Shown here: positions 1 through 5,859 of the stretch, one piece after another
Layout: every line of letters starts with the position of its first letter
Numbering within the stretch: position 1 is the stretch's first letter
NCBI GenBank assembly: GCA_945836565.1
Contig: CAMALN010000117.1
Span: 1-5,859, forward strand
Source of the DNA: an uncultured Lachnospiraceae bacterium
GTDB taxonomy: Bacteria > Bacillota > Clostridia > Lachnospirales > Lachnospiraceae
Direction of reading: 5' to 3'
Length of the DNA stretch: 5,859 nucleotides
Notes under the pieces: generated by a model
What the model was told of the DNA's origin: nothing
Database searches by the model: none
What the model saw: only the letters and a program-made list of their open reading frames with translations
Translations under genes and position numbers: made by a program

Positions 1-54
1 CAACAGCAGTACAATCAGCAGATGCCGAATATGCAACAGCAGTATAATCAGCAG
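1..54 (+). repeat. 33-bp period coding repeat, Q/N-rich (QQQYNQQ units)
   Basis: Bases 1-21 and 34-54 are near-identical (one C/T difference, both encoding QQQYNQQ) and lie 33 bp apart, giving an 11-residue period. The repeat probably extends upstream of the window. It encodes a low-complexity segment before the transmembrane helix of the C11 peptidase, on the predicted cytoplasmic side. Confidence 0.75.
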
Positions 55-2136
55 AATCAGAATGCACGTAACGGAAGTTCCAAGAAAACAGGACTCATCA
101 TCGGAATTGTTATTGTGGCTGTTGTTTTAATAATAGCTATTATTCTTATACTTGTCTTAGGCGGAAAAGAAAAGGATTTAACCAATAAAGAAAAGACAAC
201 AGAGACAACAACAGAACGTCCGAAAAAGACAACAGAGACAACGACAGAAGCCACTACTGAAGAGATAACAGTAGGTGAAGCCGGAACAAAAACGATTATG
301 CTGTATATGGTTGGCTCGAATCTGGAGAGTGAATATCAGGCTGCAACTGATGATATAGAGGAGATATGTACAGCCGGGTTTGATGAAGCCAAGATTAATT
401 TTCTTATATACACAGGAGGCTGCAGGGAATGGTTTACAGACGGAATACCTGATGACAAAAATGCAGCTTTTATAGTTGAAAACGGGGAACTCAGAGAGCT
501 TTACAGTGAAGAGCAAAGAAATATGGGTGACCCTGACACCTTGAGTGATTTTATAAATTATGGGCAGAAGAATTATCCTGCAGAATGTTACAGCGTAATA
601 CTGTGGAATCATGGTGGAGGTGCATTTTCCGGATATGGCTATGATGAGCTAACAGAGGATTTGCTCAGTCTAAAGGAGTTGGATGAAGCCTTCGGAGATA
701 CAGCCTTTAATGAGGCACACAAGCTAGACTGGATAGGCTTTGATGCCTGCCTTATGGCGAATGTTGAGACAGCGAAGGTTCTTAGTCCCTATGCTGATTA
801 TATGATAGCATCGCAGGAATCAGAGCCGGGCTTTGGCTGGAGCTATGCATTCCTTGATGATATAGAGGATATGGATGATGCAGAGCAAATTGGCAGCACC
901 ATAGTTGATGAATACATAAGCTATTGTGAGGAGGCATTCAGATATAATCCGTTTGCATACTGTGATGTAACTCTGTCAGTTATGAAATTGGACAAGCTTG
1001 ATGCTGTTGAAGCTGCACTTGATACTATGTATGGTGAGATAAATGCAAATCTCGATGATGCTACCTATGCACGTATGTCAAGAACCAGAGCCAGAGCGAA
1101 ATCAATTGCAAATATGTTTCAGGGTGAACAATCCTATGATGTTGTAGATTTAAAGGACCTGGCAATACAATCTGTAGACGATGTTGGTGCAAATGCCATA
1201 GCCTTGCAGGAAGCGGTAGAAGATTTTGTAGTATATAGCAACAGCAATGTTTCGCGCGTAGGCGGTGTATCTGTATATTATCCATACAATGCAAAGCAGG
1301 CTTCGGCATATTATCTGGCCATGTACCCAAGCTTTGATTTTGCACCGGAATATCTTGGATATATTCAAAGCTTTGCCATAAAGCTTACAAATACCCAGGA
1401 TATACAGGCTGAGTGGGATGCAGCAACTATGCTTCCATATATGCTTGATGATACTAGCTTTGCCATGCAGCTTTCGCCTGAACAGGTTATGGCATATGAT
1501 GATGCATATTTTGTTATATCACGTACGGATATGAATGAGCCAAACAAGCTTATGTTCGTATCAATGAGCAGTGACACAGAGCTTGATGCACAGGGAATCG
1601 TACAGGCTAATTTTGACGGAAATATAATCTATATAGAAAACCAGACAACTCACGAGAGATATGAGGCTATGTATACACTGCAGGAAAATACTCCTGAGTA
1701 TACCAGATACCTGATATCATGTATCCTGTACAATGAGGATATACAGGAAGAAACAGCTATGTATGCGTATCTTGTGTTGGAGGTTACGCCAAGTAATCCT
1801 GCAGGCTCAATTATTGCAGCATATCCTATTGCAAATCTGGTATATGGCGCAGATGGCGGATATATGTTCCCGGATATGTATGAAATCGATATGAATGATT
1901 ATACATATATTGCATTTGGCTCTATGTCGCATGAATTTTCATCGACAGAGGATATTAATAATTTTGACGAGTCGCAGTGGTCGGATCTCATGCTACATTA
2001 TAATGAGATGCCTATATCTGATGGATTTGCTACCGTGACAGATGTGATGTTGCCTGATATACCATATTTTGGAATGTTTGTAATACAGGATATCCAGGGT
2101 AAATATCATTATTCAAACGTTGTTCAAATCAAATAG
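1..2136 (+). CDS. Membrane-anchored clostripain-family (C11) cysteine peptidase, 5' end cut by window
   Basis: Cysteine peptidase of the C11/clostripain family, which cleaves after Arg or Lys; it probably acts outside the membrane. The frame is open to base 1. The first ATG (22) has no ribosome binding site and lies inside a Q/N repeat that continues upstream, so the true start is outside the window. Residues below are numbered from that ATG. Residues 1-18 are Q/N-rich, 24-47 form one transmembrane helix after a basic GSSKK, and 52-82 are a Thr/Glu linker. The C11 domain spans about 88-450: it opens with TIMLYMVGSNLE and carries the catalytic dyad H197 (WNHGGG) and C243 (DACLM). D241 fits the acidic residue expected near the S1 pocket. 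The family-typical SRTRARAKS stretch is at 353-361. Residues 455-704 are a C-terminal region I do not recognise. Dyad and family assignment are firm; substrate is unknown. No clear terminator follows the stop codon. Confidence 0.9.
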   Translation, partial: QQQYNQQMPNMQQQYNQQNQNARNGSSKKTGLIIGIVIVAVVLIIAIILILVLGGKEKDLTNKEKTTETTTERPKKTTETTTEATTEEITVGEAGTKTIMLYMVGSNLESEYQAATDDIEEICTAGFDEAKINFLIYTGGCREWFTDGIPDDKNAAFIVENGELRELYSEEQRNMGDPDTLSDFINYGQKNYPAECYSVILWNHGGGAFSGYGYDELTEDLLSLKELDEAFGDTAFNEAHKLDWIGFDACLMANVETAKVLSPYADYMIASQESEPGFGWSYAFLDDIEDMDDAEQIGSTIVDEYISYCEEAFRYNPFAYCDVTLSVMKLDKLDAVEAALDTMYGEINANLDDATYARMSRTRARAKSIANMFQGEQSYDVVDLKDLAIQSVDDVGANAIALQEAVEDFVVYSNSNVSRVGGVSVYYPYNAKQASAYYLAMYPSFDFAPEYLGYIQSFAIKLTNTQDIQAEWDAATMLPYMLDDTSFAMQLSPEQVMAYDDAYFVISRTDMNEPNKLMFVSMSSDTELDAQGIVQANFDGNIIYIENQTTHERYEAMYTLQENTPEYTRYLISCILYNEDIQEETAMYAYLVLEVTPSNPAGSIIAAYPIANLVYGADGGYMFPDMYEIDMNDYTYIAFGSMSHEFSSTEDINNFDESQWSDLMLHYNEMPISDGFATVTDVMLPDIPYFGMFVIQDIQGKYHYSNVVQIK
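191..247 (+). repeat. 33-bp period coding repeat encoding a Thr/Glu linker
   Basis: Bases 191-214 and 224-247 match at 23 of 24 positions with a 33-bp offset. They encode two copies of a KTTETTTE unit in the linker between the transmembrane helix and the catalytic domain of the C11 peptidase. Such Thr-rich stalks commonly space an extracellular domain away from the membrane or wall. That role is inferred. Confidence 0.7.
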
Positions 2137-2141
2137 AATTA

Positions 2142-2170
2142 TTGAATATGAAAAAGGTTTATGATACAAT
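2142..2170 (+). promoter_or_regulatory. Candidate sigma-A promoter for glgA
   Basis: TTGAAT (2142-2147) is separated by 17 bases from TACAAT (2165-2170), which is preceded by TG at 2162-2163, an extended -10 arrangement. A start near 2177 would give a leader of about 45 nt before the glgA ATG. It lies just after the stop codon of the peptidase gene, so glgA can probably be transcribed on its own. The call rests on motif match only, in an AT-rich gap where chance matches occur. Confidence 0.55.
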
Positions 2171-2221
2171 TCAGTTTAAGGTTGTGACAGATATTTTGTA
2201 AAGTTACCGGGAGGAGAAAAG

Positions 2222-3661
2222 ATGAAGAAGGTTGCTTATATTGCATCAGAGTGTGTTCCTTTTATTAAGACCGGAGGTCTTGCTGACGTAGTAGGTACAT
2301 TGCCTAGAATTTTTGATAAGAAGAAGTATGACGTAAGAGTTATTATACCAAATTATATGTGCCTTCCTGCCAAGTTCAAGGAGAAGATGAAGTACATTAC
2401 ACATTTTCATATGGATATCGGCTGGAAGCAGAAGTATGTAGGAGTAATGTATCTTGAGTATGAGGGAGTACCGGTATACTTCATAGATAATGAGTATTAT
2501 TTTAATGGATTCAATATTTACAGTAATGATAATAAGTGGGATATAGAGAAGTTCTGTTATTTCAGTAAGGCGGCTCTCTCTATATTGCCTGCTGTAGGCT
2601 TCCGTCCTGATATAGTACATTGTCATGACTGGCAGGCCGGTCTTGTACCGGTATATTTAAAGACCCTGTTTGCAAGTAATCCGTTCTATCAGGGAATCAA
2701 GTCTATAATGACTATTCATAATCTTCAGTTCCAGGGTATATGGGATATCAAAACCATAAAGGAGTTTTCGGGACTGCCGGATTATGTATTTACACCTGAC
2801 AAGCTGGAAAAATACAGGGATGCAAGCATGCTTAAGGGCGGTCTTGTGTATGCTGATAAGATTTCAACAGTATCAAACACCTATGCCTATGAGATTACTA
2901 CACCTCAGTATGGCGAGGGCTTAGAGGGACTGCTTAGTGCAAGGAGACAGTCCCTGTGGGGAATTGTAAATGGTATAGATTACAATGATTACAATCCTGC
3001 AACGGACAAGAAGATATATAGAAACTATACGAAGAAAAACTTCAGGAAGAATAAGGTTGAGAATAAGCTTAAGCTTCAGAAGCAGCTCGGCCTTCCTGAG
3101 GACCCAAATGCATATATGATAGGTATCATTTCGAGACTTACAGATCAGAAGGGTCTTGATTTGGTAGACAGAGTTATGAATGATATCTGTACTGATGGTA
3201 CACAGTTTGTAGTACTCGGAACCGGTGACAGACGCTATGAGGATATGTTCAAGTATTATCAGGGCATACATCCTGCAAAGGTTTCGGCTAATATATATTA
3301 TTCGGATGATTTGTCACATAAGATGTATGCAGCCTGTGATGCGATGCTTGTACCTTCAAGGTTTGAGCCTTGCGGACTTACACAGCTTATGGCATTAAGA
3401 TATGGTACCCTGCCTATCGTAAGAGAAACAGGAGGACTCAAGGATACAGTTCAGCCATATAATGAGTTTGAAGGAACAGGAACCGGCTTCTCGTTTGCAA
3501 ACTATGATGCTTTTGAGCTTCTCAATACTATTAATTATTCAAAGAGAATCTACTTCGATTATAAGGAGCAGTGGAATGATATGATAGAGAGAGCTATGGA
3601 CCAGAACTACAGCTGGCAGGATTCAGCTAAGATATACGAGCAGCTGTACGAGCAGGTTTAG
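2222..3661 (+). CDS. glgA: Glycogen synthase (ADP-glucose-dependent, GT5)
   Basis: Transfers glucose from ADP-glucose to the non-reducing end of an alpha-1,4-glucan, the chain-lengthening step of bacterial glycogen synthesis in the cytoplasm. At 479 residues it has the usual full GlgA length. The N-terminal GT5 domain begins with the nucleotide-sugar binding KTGGLADVVG (16-25), and holds HCHDWQAGL (133-141) and TIHNLQFQG (164-172). After NGID (250-253), the C-terminal domain carries IGIISRLTDQKG (300-311), VVLGTGD (330-336) and PSRFEPCGLTQL (378-389), whose E382 matches the catalytic glutamate of the family, followed by RETGGLKDTV (401-410). The start is set by GGAGG at 2210-2214, 7 bases before ATG. 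No glgB, glgC, glgD or glgP is adjacent, so glgA is separate from other glycogen genes within this window. No truncation or missing key residue is visible. Confidence 0.97.
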   Translation: MKKVAYIASECVPFIKTGGLADVVGTLPRIFDKKKYDVRVIIPNYMCLPAKFKEKMKYITHFHMDIGWKQKYVGVMYLEYEGVPVYFIDNEYYFNGFNIYSNDNKWDIEKFCYFSKAALSILPAVGFRPDIVHCHDWQAGLVPVYLKTLFASNPFYQGIKSIMTIHNLQFQGIWDIKTIKEFSGLPDYVFTPDKLEKYRDASMLKGGLVYADKISTVSNTYAYEITTPQYGEGLEGLLSARRQSLWGIVNGIDYNDYNPATDKKIYRNYTKKNFRKNKVENKLKLQKQLGLPEDPNAYMIGIISRLTDQKGLDLVDRVMNDICTDGTQFVVLGTGDRRYEDMFKYYQGIHPAKVSANIYYSDDLSHKMYAACDAMLVPSRFEPCGLTQLMALRYGTLPIVRETGGLKDTVQPYNEFEGTGTGFSFANYDAFELLNTINYSKRIYFDYKEQWNDMIERAMDQNYSWQDSAKIYEQLYEQV

Positions 3662-3676
3662 TTATATACCTAGTGC

Positions 3677-3708
3677 ATAAGGGCGTGCCAGAGTGTGGCA
3701 CGCCTTAT
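3677..3708 (+). terminator. Bulged hairpin after glgA, possible terminator or processing site
   Basis: Left arm 3677-3690 pairs with right arm 3696-3708 over 13 base pairs, with one extra G in the left arm and a 5-base loop (GAGTG). It begins 15 bases after the glgA stop codon. The stem is GC-rich at its loop end and stable, but no T-run follows on either strand. It is therefore not a classic intrinsic terminator; it may be a weak terminator or an mRNA 3'-end stabiliser with read-through into rqcH. Confidence 0.55.
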
Positions 3709-3747
3709 CTATGCTTATCGGCAGTTATGTGATTATGGAGGTGTGAT

Positions 3748-5556
3748 ATGGCACTGGATGGAACAACCATATACGCAATAGTACATCAATTGAAGACAAA
3801 GCTCATAGGAGGCAGGATATATAAGATATATCAGCCTGAGACAGATGAGCTTGTATTTGTTATAAAGAACAGGATAGATAATGAAAACACGACATCAAGG
3901 GTGGTAATGTCTGCATCAGCAAGTATTCCTCTGGTGTATATAAGCAATGCACAGAAGGAAAATCCGGATACGGCACCTAATTTCTGTATGCTTCTTAGAA
4001 AGCATATCGGAAACGGCAGAATAATCGATATATTTCAACCGGAATTTGAGAGAATAATAGTATTTGAGGTCGAGCATCTCGACGAGATGGGAGATCTGTG
4101 CCGGAAGAAGCTGTATGTCGAGCTTATGGGTAAGTACAGCAATATCATTTTTACAGATGATAAGGATATGATTATAGACAGTATAAAGCATGTATCTTAC
4201 CAGATAAGCTCTGTAAGAGAGGTTCTGCCGGGAAGAAAATATGTATATCCTCCTGCGCAGGACAAATACAACCCACTTACGCTTATTGAGAATGAATCAG
4301 GAAGAGATGTATTTATCAATCACATATTTACAAAACCAATGAGTACAGCGAAGGCTGTATATACAAGTGTTTCAGGTATATCCCCCGTACTTGCGAATGA
4401 GATTGCATATAGAGCGGGAGTAGATGGACAGCAAGCAACAGCATCACTGACTATGTCCGAGAGAGAAAAGATATATGACGAGTTTGAGAAGCTAATAGGC
4501 GCACTTAAGAAGGGTGAGTTTTCTCATTGTATAGCATATGAGGGATATACTCCGATAGAGTATGCAGTAGTAGGACTTAGCGTATACGGAAGGTTCCCTG
4601 AGGATGATGCAGAGCTTCCAAACAAGGAATTCTGTGGGCTAAAACCATTTGCAACTATATCAGAGGTTATAGAGGAGTATTATAAGAGCAGAGACACTGT
4701 AAGCAGAATGAAGCAGCGCTCAACAGACCTTAGGAAGATAGTAGCAAATGCAATTGAGAGAACTGCCAAAAAGCTTGATTTGCAGCTAAAGCAGTTAAAG
4801 GATACTGATAAACGTGATAAGTACAGAGTATATGGGGAGCTTATAGCTGCTTACGGATACGGAGTGGCACCGGGAGATACGGAGCTTAAATGTGTAGATT
4901 TCTACAGTGGGGAGGAGGTAAGCATACCTCTTGATCCGGAGCTTCCGGCCATGGAGACCGGCAAGAAATATTTTGATAAATATAACAAGCTTAAGAGAAC
5001 ATATGAGGCTCTGTCAGAGCAGACGGTTTCATCCAAGGAGGAATTGGACTATCTGCGGTCAGTGGCGAATTCCCTCGACATAGCCGGTAGTGAGCAGGAT
5101 TTGCAGCAGATAAAATCAGAGCTTATAGAAAGTGGCTATATACGTGGGAGAATCAGCGGCACGAGGGCCAAGAAGCAGGTGAAAAGCAAGCCGTTACATT
5201 ACATCTCATCCGATGGATATGATATGTACGTTGGAAAGAATAATTTCCAGAACGAAGAGCTTACCTTCAAGCTTGCTACAGGACAGGATATGTGGTTCCA
5301 TGCAAAGCAGATGCCCGGCTCACATGTCATAGTCAAAACCAACGGAGAGGAGCTTCCGGACAGAACCTACGAGGAAGCCGCCCGCCTGGCAGCATATTAT
5401 TCTACAGGCAAGGATGCCCCAAAGGTAGACATCGACTACACAGCCAAGAAGAATATCAAAAAACCACCAAAATCCAAACCGGGCTATGTTATATATCACA
5501 CAAACTATTCTATGTCAATTGAACCAGATATACATGGAATAAGGGAAGTTGAATAG
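3748..5556 (+). CDS. rqcH: Ribosome quality-control protein RqcH (NFACT family, Rqc2/NEMF homologue)
   Basis: Binds stalled 50S subunits carrying peptidyl-tRNA and recruits Ala-tRNA to add C-terminal alanine tails that mark the chain for degradation; older annotations call this family fibronectin-binding protein FbpA/YloA. The 602 residues are slightly longer than typical. The NFACT-N domain starts with MALDGTTIYAIVHQL and GGRIYKIYQP (21-30), includes FCMLLRKHI (79-87) and LYVELMGKYSNIIF (122-135). A helix-hairpin-helix-like segment SGISPVLANEIAYRAG is at 209-224. Charged helical stretches at about 305-355 and 405-465 fit the coiled-coil arms. The NFACT-R domain (480-595) holds SSDGYDMYVGKNN (487-499), MWFHAKQMPGSHV (515-527) and KKPPKSKPGYVIY (571-583). 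The usual Asp-Arg pair of NFACT-N is Glu101-Arg102 here. GGAGG at 3737-3741, 6 bases before ATG, fixes the start. No promoter is obvious in the 86-base gap, so read-through from glgA is possible. Confidence 0.95.
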   Translation: MALDGTTIYAIVHQLKTKLIGGRIYKIYQPETDELVFVIKNRIDNENTTSRVVMSASASIPLVYISNAQKENPDTAPNFCMLLRKHIGNGRIIDIFQPEFERIIVFEVEHLDEMGDLCRKKLYVELMGKYSNIIFTDDKDMIIDSIKHVSYQISSVREVLPGRKYVYPPAQDKYNPLTLIENESGRDVFINHIFTKPMSTAKAVYTSVSGISPVLANEIAYRAGVDGQQATASLTMSEREKIYDEFEKLIGALKKGEFSHCIAYEGYTPIEYAVVGLSVYGRFPEDDAELPNKEFCGLKPFATISEVIEEYYKSRDTVSRMKQRSTDLRKIVANAIERTAKKLDLQLKQLKDTDKRDKYRVYGELIAAYGYGVAPGDTELKCVDFYSGEEVSIPLDPELPAMETGKKYFDKYNKLKRTYEALSEQTVSSKEELDYLRSVANSLDIAGSEQDLQQIKSELIESGYIRGRISGTRAKKQVKSKPLHYISSDGYDMYVGKNNFQNEELTFKLATGQDMWFHAKQMPGSHVIVKTNGEELPDRTYEEAARLAAYYSTGKDAPKVDIDYTAKKNIKKPPKSKPGYVIYHTNYSMSIEPDIHGIREVE

Positions 5557-5576
5557 ATAAATAGATAAAATAAAAT
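5549..5576 (+). promoter_or_regulatory. Weak candidate promoter overlapping the rqcH stop
   Basis: TTGAAT (5549-5554) with a 16-base spacer to TAAAAT (5571-5576) could start transcription near 5583 and drive the structured element at 5626-5768. The region is extremely AT-rich, so such matches are expected by chance. It is the best upstream candidate I could find. Confidence 0.25.
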
Positions 5577-5625
5577 ATGACATATTAGAGATACAAATAA
5601 TTAGTACATATATAACTAATAAACA

Positions 5626-5768
5626 GCTTCTGTAATCATATAATTTTTATGAAGGGACATATGCGCCCACCGGTTCTTAACGAGTGTGTAACACGAGTTT
5701 AGAATCCGCTGTGAGGCGCATCTAAGCGCAAGCGGTCCCGTAATAAAATATTAAATGATTACAGAAGC
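5626..5768 (+). ncRNA. Unrecognised structured RNA-like element with 14-bp inverted repeat ends
   Basis: The ends 5626-5639 and 5755-5768 are perfect 14-base complements. The stem continues inward as 5641-5650 with 5743-5753 (one bulge at 5749) and GGGAC 5654-5658 with GTCCC 5735-5739. Inside, ATGCGCC 5661-5667 pairs with GGCGCAT 5715-5721 and encloses a hairpin (5672-5687 with 5691-5707) that has one T-T mismatch, one bulge and a symmetric tandem G-A step (CGAG 5681-5684 facing CGAG 5694-5697). A short GC-GCAA-GC turn lies at 5726-5733. The core 5654-5739 is 56% G+C while its flanks are very AT-rich, typical of structured RNAs in low-GC genomes. The plus strand is preferred because the G-A pairs and the GNRA-type loop exist only in that sense. 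No U-run terminator abuts it. It matches no riboswitch or sRNA consensus I know. It could instead be a small non-autonomous mobile repeat. Confidence 0.5.
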
Positions 5769-5805
5769 GTCATGATTATATGAACGTTGATGTTATAAGT
5801 AAAAG

Positions 5806-5834
5806 TTGATTTTTTGTGCTTGATAATATATAAT
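5806..5834 (+). promoter_or_regulatory. Strong candidate sigma-A promoter for the gene to the right
   Basis: TTGATT (5806-5811), a 17-base spacer and a consensus TATAAT (5829-5834) predict a start near 5841, reading out of the window. It lies downstream of the structured element, so the element would not be part of a leader made from this promoter. Confidence 0.6.
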
Positions 5835-5859
5835 GTAGTGGTTAATGTGAATTAGTACG

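Larger units (their letters stand above)
5557..5859. other. 303-base intergenic region without a protein gene
   Basis: This stretch after rqcH holds an AT-rich leader (5557-5625), a structured GC-rich element bounded by long inverted repeats (5626-5768), an AT-rich spacer with a run of six T (5810-5815), and a promoter pointing right (5806-5834). The longest open frames here are too short and lack ribosome binding sites at proper spacing. Confidence 0.7.

Noticed and set aside
178..612. 144-codon open frame on the minus strand
   Set aside because: It lies wholly inside the C11 peptidase gene, its translation is Cys/Phe/Tyr-rich low-quality sequence with no domain, and the sense frame has clear catalytic motifs.
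5292..5522. 76-codon plus-strand frame inside the 3' end of rqcH
   Set aside because: It overlaps the conserved NFACT-R domain in another frame and has no family resemblance; it is a shadow of rqcH.
5649..5702. Tiny frame of 17 codons (ATG 5649, inner ATG 5661) inside the structured element
   Set aside because: There is no ribosome binding site before 5649, the AAGGGA before 5661 is too close, and the bases are better explained by RNA pairing.
5654..5739. Known riboswitch or tRNA-like RNA
   Set aside because: I could not find the conserved cores I know for purine, SAM, glycine, lysine, cobalamin, THF, ZTP or cyclic-di-GMP riboswitches, nor T-box or tRNA features.
5626..5768. Miniature inverted-repeat transposable element
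   Set aside because: Perfect terminal inverted repeats fit, but no target-site duplication is visible right outside 5626 or 5768 and no second copy is in the window. Kept only as an alternative to be tested by genome-wide copy count.
5755..5815. Intrinsic terminator ending at the T-run 5810-5815
   Set aside because: No stable hairpin lies directly before the six T; the long stem ends 41 bases earlier, and the T-run falls within the downstream promoter.
5599..5858. 9-bp direct repeat AATTAGTAC at 5599-5607 and 5850-5858, as a possible target duplication around the structured element
   Set aside because: The sequence just inside the two copies shows no inverted ends, and a 9-base match in AT-rich DNA of this length is not rare.

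Overview
The window reads as ordinary chromosome of a low-GC Gram-positive anaerobe, most likely a Lachnospiraceae-type member of the Clostridia (Coprococcus/Butyrivibrio/Roseburia-like). This is inferred from the AT-rich codon usage (many ATA, AGA and AGG codons), strong GGAGG ribosome binding sites, a membrane-anchored clostripain-family peptidase, a clostridial-type glycogen synthase and an RqcH of the Firmicutes type. The species cannot be fixed from the sequence alone.

Layout. Positions 1-2136 (+) hold a C11 (clostripain-like) cysteine peptidase. It is cut at its 5' end by the window edge and has a Q/N-rich repeat, one transmembrane helix, a Thr/Glu-rich repeat linker, the catalytic domain and a C-terminal domain of unknown role. 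After an 85-base gap with a good sigma-A-type promoter, glgA (glycogen synthase) runs 2222-3661 (+). An 86-base gap carrying a stable bulged hairpin leads to rqcH (3748-5556, +), the ribosome quality-control factor that directs C-terminal alanine tailing. The last 303 bases (5557-5859) have no convincing protein gene.

The three genes point the same way but have unrelated jobs: cell-surface or secreted proteolysis, storage polysaccharide synthesis, and rescue of stalled ribosomes. Separate signals between them suggest neighbours rather than one functional operon. No mobile element, CRISPR array, tRNA or rRNA was found.

The most noteworthy element is in the final intergenic region. A GC-rich core of about 86 nt (56% G+C by direct count) sits in very AT-rich flanks. 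It is enclosed by a perfect 14-bp inverted repeat (5626-5639 with 5755-5768) and folds on paper into a branched RNA-like structure with a tandem G-A motif. I do not recognise it as any known riboswitch or small RNA. A near-consensus promoter (5806-5834) just downstream points out of the window towards the next gene.
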